Part shown: positions 59,003 to 64,000 of the stretch, in pieces
How the letters are laid out: each line of letters begins with the position of its first letter
Numbering within the stretch: position 1 is the stretch's first letter
Assembly (NCBI GenBank): GCA_963930645.1
Contig: OZ005649.1
Span: 84,641,126 to 84,705,125, forward strand
Length of the DNA stretch: 64,000 nt
Reading direction: 5' to 3'
From: Salticus scenicus
Taxonomy: Eukaryota; Arthropoda; Arachnida; Araneae; Salticidae
Program-made: the position numbers and the translations under genes
The notes under the pieces: model-generated
Told to the model about the DNA's origin: nothing
What the model saw: only the letters and a program-made list of their open reading frames with translations
Database searches by the model: none

Positions 59003-59409
59003 TATTCATTTCTTTAAACTAAAGTCTGACATGACAAATATACAAAACATATCGTGTGATCGTTTTTAAATAGCTTGTAAAAATTATGTTAAAATTTATT
59101 GAAATGGGGAAAGGAAATCAATGATTAAAAAAAAAAAAACATTTAAGCGTAGAATAAACAAACTTCAATATCAGCTCATATTGAAAAATTGCTTTGTTCA
59201 AAATCATTTATTTTGTTATATTTTAAAGAATGCAATTGATAGTGGTTATAACAAGGTAGAAATTAAATTTTGTTTATCATTTTCTAGATTTCCATACAAT
59301 AAGTATAAACAATCTTTTCGTTTACGCATTTCCCAAAATTAGCAAGTATAAGTATCATTATCTGCAAACATATAGAAAAAAAAATTCATAATATATATAT
59401 ATATATATA
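59003..59409. other. AT-rich spacer between two transposons
   Basis: A 73-codon open frame at 59,121-59,342 has no recognised domain. It ends in a TA microsatellite at about 59,390. Confidence 0.5.
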
Positions 59410-59964
59410 CCGGGTGATTCAAAATAGATGTTACAGCGATTATCTCGTAAACTAAGAAAGATAGAAACAAACTTCCAATTAAAAAATTGATGCAAATTAG
59501 GAGTAGATTTCAGATATGGCATTCTTTTGTACAAGGGGCTGTATACATATTAAATACGAAATTTAACTTTTTATACGGCCCCTCCTATCATATGACTTAT
59601 ATTTAGAAAAATGTTCTCCTCGCTCTAACAATCAAAAAAAAAAAAAAAATCATCTCTCTAAGTCAAAATCTCGCTGAGTTATTGCAATTTGAAAATTCTA
59701 GCATTTTTTGCCAAGTCTTAAGGGGTTGTATCAAAAGTGAATTACTATTGCTTTTGTTATAAGGCACACGTTGATCAGCGTTTGGGAGGGGGGCGGGAAG
59801 AAAAAGAAATCATTCAGGGAAAGACTGCTATTTTAACCTGTTATGTCTCCTTTTCCCTAGTGAATACACAAGAGAATACTCATTGATAATTTAACAAATA
59901 AAATTTATGAATAATTTATGTACTGAAAGGGAATTTTCAAATTCATTTTTCTTTCTTTATACAT

Positions 59965-60090
59965 TCTCTTACTCATATACACGGTGTAGAGAAAGAATTG
60001 TTTTTGAGTCAAATTTCCGAAAATTAGCTTTTGTTATATTTGCACGTTTTCAGATCCTCTGAATTCAAAAATCATGTTTTTAGTGGTTGG

Positions 60091-60122
<32 letters not shown>

Positions 60123-60360
60123 TGTCTGTCTGTCTGTGTGTTATTATAATATCTCAAGAACAAATACTAGCAGAAAATCCAATTCGACATTCTAATTCCG
60201 TATCATATTGCGGTGCTACACTAAAGTATTCGTTATGATCAGATATTTGTTTGTTTACAGGGTCATCCAAAAGAATTCAAATACATTACGTCTGTGAGCT
60301 AAATTTCTCATGTGTACAGTGTGACATGTACAGACTGCCTTAAACAAAATGAAAAGAACA
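59965..60360 (+). repeat. Dispersed repeat fragment, plus orientation
   Basis: Shares ACGTTTTCAGATCCTCTGAA, AAATCATGTTTTTAG, the GT/CTGT run and TTTACAGGGTCATCCAAAAG with the copy at 29,478. Confidence 0.7.
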
Positions 60361-60864
60361 AATTTTTTATACGCATAAAAGCATGTTTTATGTAGATTGT
60401 GGTATAGCAACCATTCATCATTCATTTACAGGGTTACCCAGAGTATTTCGATATATTGGAGCTATACTTGGGAATTGCTGGAAGTGTATTTCATTTTGTG
60501 CTACTTCTTTTACATATAACACTAAATTTGCGTACACAAAGTCATGTGTATATAGTTTATAGACAATATACAGGGCTACCTAAAATTAAGGTAAACATTT
60601 TTTTTTTTTAAATTATTATTAAATGTAATTGGGGTAAGTGTTTGCAGCATTTTTTTTTTTTTTTTCGAAGAACACTGCTGACACAGAACGCAAAATTAAT
60701 TCCTCATACCCATACTGTAAACAAAGTAGCTTTTGGAGAGCGATTTTTTTTCTGTATAATATGAAATTTTGAGGCCTCCTGAATACGGAAGGTAAATTTT
60801 TATTCGTTGATCTGTATATATATGAATTATCAGCATAATTTAACAACAAATAATCTGGTGTGCC

Positions 60865-61060
60865 ACTCACACGACTTTCTATTACCCTGAAATTTAATAC
60901 CATAAATACAGGTTGGAAATTAAGAGGTAACATAATGAGTACTGTTATGTGAGTACTGTTATGTAAACTTACGTTAAAATAATTCAAATTAGGCTTCGGA
61001 AGAGTTTTAATGATAATTAGTTCTGTGTGAGGGGGATCTCCGGAAATTATTCGTTTCCTG
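60865..61060 (-). repeat. Dispersed repeat fragment, minus orientation
   Basis: Inverted match to 30,340-30,510. It contains GTGTGCCACTCACACGACTT and ACAGGTTGGAAATTAAGAGG. Confidence 0.7.
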
Positions 61061-61529
61061 AAATTATTCGACGCAGGCAATAATCAAACATTAAAAAATA
61101 TGGCTTTGGTAATAAGGAAGTCTTAAAACGTGTAAATACACAAAACACAAGCGATGCATATTTAGCTTAAAAACATACATTATTTATCATATGTCTATGA
61201 GGAATTCATTTCCATTCCTGAGCAGCTTTCCTGGACATGGTAAAATATTATAGTAAAGCACTTTCACTAACAATAAAAAAGAATATTATAGCTTAAATAT
61301 TTGCAACCCTGTATATCTTTTGAAGAATATGTACAAGCCACAAAGTGCACCTAAATATAAACCTATAGAAATAATATACGGCACAACCTAAAATGCACTT
61401 CCATCAATTTTCAACTATTGTCGCATTATAATCTAGTTATTTTGTGTAGCCCTGTAAATGAACAGTGAATGATTTCCCTGCCATATTCTACATGAGGCAT
61501 GTTTTTATGCACATAAAAAATATATATTC

Positions 61530-61910
61530 ATTTCATTTGGTTTAGTGCAGTTTATAGGTGTTAAACACTACTTACCTGCAATTTTCCCCATAGACGTAAT
61601 GTATTTGAATATTCTTGAGTGTCTCTGTACACGAACTATTTGCTTCATCTCAATGAAAAGCTTAGTGTAGCATCCCTATATGATACATATTTAAAATACC
61701 AAGTTTGGAATGTCTGCTGCTATTTGTTCTTGAGATAAACTGATAACAGACAGACACACACACAGACCAACCGCTAAAAACACGATTTTCATATTCAGGA
61801 CACCTCAAAACGTCTAAATATAACAAAAACTTACTTTCGAAAATTTGGTCCAAAAACAATACTTTCTCTGCCTTATGGGTATGAGAAAGTAATAAGTACA
61901 GGAAATACGA
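61530..61910 (-). repeat. Dispersed repeat fragment, minus orientation
   Basis: Inverted match to 29,478-29,850, including TTTTCCCCATAGACGTAATG and TTTGGTCCAAAAACAATACT. Confidence 0.75.
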
Positions 61911-61984
61911 ATTTGGTACTTTGGATTCCATATCTAGTTGCCACTTGAAAAGTTGATGAAGGTTTGCAAGTTTCAAGGAAATTG

Positions 61985-62070
61985 ATAACAGAGTTGATTT
62001 TTGTTTTGATAAGTATAGGCACTATAATTAAACGGGGGTTGAGAAGGGCGGTAACCCCCTGGCATAGAAT
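61985..62070 (+). repeat. Dispersed repeat fragment, plus orientation
   Basis: TTAAACGGGGGTTGAGAAGG followed by TAACCCCCTGGC matches 30,305-30,345. Confidence 0.6.
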
Positions 62071-62189
62071 TATACATCTATACCATATCATATTCTATAC
62101 AAATCATTATTTTAGAATACTAATAATAAATATGAATTTCCTTATGATTTTTACAGTATAAAGTTATTTAAATGTAATTCATAAGAATA

Positions 62190-63010
62190 TCTGTCCCAAA
62201 ACGCAATACATTGGCATCTTTTATGATTTCCTGTACATAAACCATTTGTAAAGAATTAATTAATGCCATTTTAAATAGGGAATATCATATAGTAAACTTG
62301 AATAACATATATCATTTCTGAAAATTTCTGAAAATATTTACAGACGCTGGGGGCGGGCAGACGGACAGATGAACAGTCAGACAAAAAAAAAAAAAAAAAA
62401 ATTCAAATTGAAATCTTATTCACAGTTAAAAATTGTTAGAAAATGTTTAATGTAAACGAAAATACAATTCCAGCAAATGTCCAATAATAACTCTAACGTA
62501 ACTGAATATTTTTGCGTGCCCTGTAAACCTAGTGTTAGTCGTACTGTACAGTATAGAAAGCATTCTTTTGTGCATACGAATAACATATTTCAATTTCATT
62601 AAGATTTATGCAAAGTAATTAAATTTTGGTTTATAGAAATATCTTCACATAGAACGCAATGCTTTGGAATACTTTCGGGTGTCCCTGTATACAAACCAGT
62701 GATGGTGTTTACTCCATTTTCTATAGAAAATATCCGATAGAAAACTATAATAACGTATTTCAATTTTATTAATATATGCATAAATTAAAGGTATTAAAAT
62801 ATGGTTTATAAAAATACCTCTCATAGAACACAATGCTTTGGAATACTTTCGGGGGTCCCTGTGCACAAGATAGCAGATGTATTCACTCCATTTTCAATAA
62901 GGAACATCCGACAGTGACCTCAAATAACATATATCAGTTTCAGGAAATTCTATGAATATTCACGGGAGTTAGAGTGCAGACACACAGAAGGACGGATGGA
63001 CAGACACACA
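62190..63010 (+). repeat. Three diverged direct repeats
   Basis: The block CAATGCTTTGGAATACTTTC, then TCCCTGT, CATTTTC and ATATC or CATCCGAC, occurs at about 62,655 and 62,830, with a weaker relative at 62,200. Two copies end in a GGACAGA-type run (62,360 and 62,995). Confidence 0.6.
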
Positions 63011-63653
63011 AATCGAAGTCATTAACACTTTTCAATCTTGCTGGAATTGTTAAAGAGCCGAAGTCATTAAATTTATCAACCATGATGGAAAGTGGTAAAA
63101 ATAAAGCGCGAAAATTTCACACGGTTTTGCTAGTCTTTTAGTTTTTTCCATCTCTTAACGTGTTATAATTTGCAGGTGACCCCCTTAGAAATTTAACTAT
63201 TAAATTTTTTAACAATACGAATAATGTAAATTTGCATTAAATTCTTAAAATTGTTGATTTCACGCGTTTGAACGATTTTAGTTGCTATTTTAAAATAAAG
63301 GATCTTTTTTTAATTTTTCTCAACTCATAGATAACCCCCTAAAGTTAGCCCGTTGGCGTCGAAAAATAGATGCCAAAATTGAAAAAAGAGATTTTGACTT
63401 AGAGATATGATTTTTTTTTTTTTTTTTTGCTTGTTAGAGCGAGGAGAATATTTTTCTAAATATAAGTCACATGATAGGAGGGACCGTATAAGAATTAAAT
63501 TTCGTATTTAATATGTATACAGCCCCTTTGACAAAAAAATGCCATATCTGAAATCTACTCTTAATTTGCTCTAATTTTGTAATTGGAAATATGTTTCTAT
63601 CTTTCTTAGTTTACGATATAATTGTTGTAACATCTATTTTGAATCACCCGGTA

Positions 63654-64000
63654 TATATATATATATTAAGTAAATTACATGTTTCTTTCATGGATTGCAG
63701 TATAAATGTGCAGAATAAGCTGATTTTCGGGGAAATATTAGATTGTAGATCACGAAGTATATCGCTTGAACACAAAAAATTATATGAAATCCTATTAAAA
63801 CATTTATGTGCATTTATGTGTACACAAAATCATTTTAGTTCCTCTATTTAAAATAATAATAATAATAGACAGTAGTATTAAAATATTTATAAATTGGGTT
63901 TTGATTACGATTTTTTTTTTTTTTTTTTTTTTTTTTTGGTGAAATAAATGTGAAAAAAAAAAAAATTCCTTTTAGCGTTTCGCAAAATTAGCAATTATTG
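63654..64000. other. AT-rich DNA, no gene recognised
   Basis: An 86-codon open frame at 63,591-63,851 begins inside the transposon terminus and has no recognised domain. A T-run lies at 63,911-63,937. Confidence 0.5.

Larger units (their letters stand above)
59410..63651. mobile_element. Large element with long terminal inverted repeats, 4.24 kb
   Basis: CCGGGTGATTCAAAATAGAT at the left end is matched inverted by ATCTATTTTGAATCACCCGG at the right end. Similarity continues inward for about 270 bp strongly and to about 330 bp weakly. Shared blocks include TTACAGCGAT/TTGTAAC, GCTGTATACATATTAAATAC and CGCTCTAACAA. TA microsatellite flanks both ends, consistent with a TA target. No transposase was recognised inside. 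The interior consists of repeat fragments, so it is non-autonomous or a composite. Confidence 0.8.

Noticed and set aside
60619..61080. 153-codon minus-strand open frame, longest in the window
   Set aside because: It lies on a fragment of the dispersed repeat family, which has broken frames in its other copies, and has no known domain.

Overview
The window is AT-rich eukaryotic DNA. It is full of homopolymer runs, microsatellites and decayed DNA transposons (Tc1/mariner, DDE_3-type, piggyBac-like and Helitron-like sequences), and holds one decayed Penelope-like retroelement. I find no convincing protein-coding host gene. Almost every open frame is short and lies in low-complexity sequence or a transposon relic. 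The transposon mix fits an arthropod, perhaps an arachnid; that placement is inference and was not tested.

The main feature is a head-to-tail tandem array at about 31,345-51,996. It has 71 units of about 290 bp. Each unit carries one minus-strand tRNA-Thr(UGU) gene or pseudogene of about 73 nt, followed downstream on the minus strand by a short T-run, plus a conserved spacer of about 217 bp. Sixteen copies share one identical sequence with a complete cloverleaf. Eight more have a G-U pair in the acceptor stem. Twenty belong to a structurally broken class. The rest carry single or several stem mismatches. Seventy of the 71 copies have C instead of the near-universal T at tRNA position 8. Blocks of 9-10 units are themselves duplicated at offsets of 9 and 14 units, so the array has higher-order structure from recent unequal exchange. 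A Tc1-like terminal sequence sits at its left edge and a piggyBac-like MITE 35 bp beyond its right edge.

Layout. 1-1,333: decayed DDE transposon. 1,334-7,972: AT-rich DNA with a 212-bp mariner deletion derivative at 4,961-5,172. 7,973-8,534: a long inverted repeat with mirrored CCAAT and TATA motifs. 8,535-13,150: AT-rich DNA, then a 140-150 bp tandem repeat and a Helitron-like segment. 13,360-13,880: a degenerate 32-bp minisatellite. 16,200-17,195: Penelope-like relic. 20,936-26,617: three copies of one hairpin MITE. 28,892: Helitron-like 5' end. 29,478-30,510: dispersed repeat. 31,290-52,257: tRNA array and its edges. 55,939-59,002: two Tc1-like transposons, one with an IR/DR terminal layout. 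59,410-63,651: a 4.24-kb element with inverted termini over 300 bp long, containing further copies of the dispersed repeat.

The only candidate functional products are the tRNA-Thr transcripts. Whether they are expressed cannot be judged from sequence alone.
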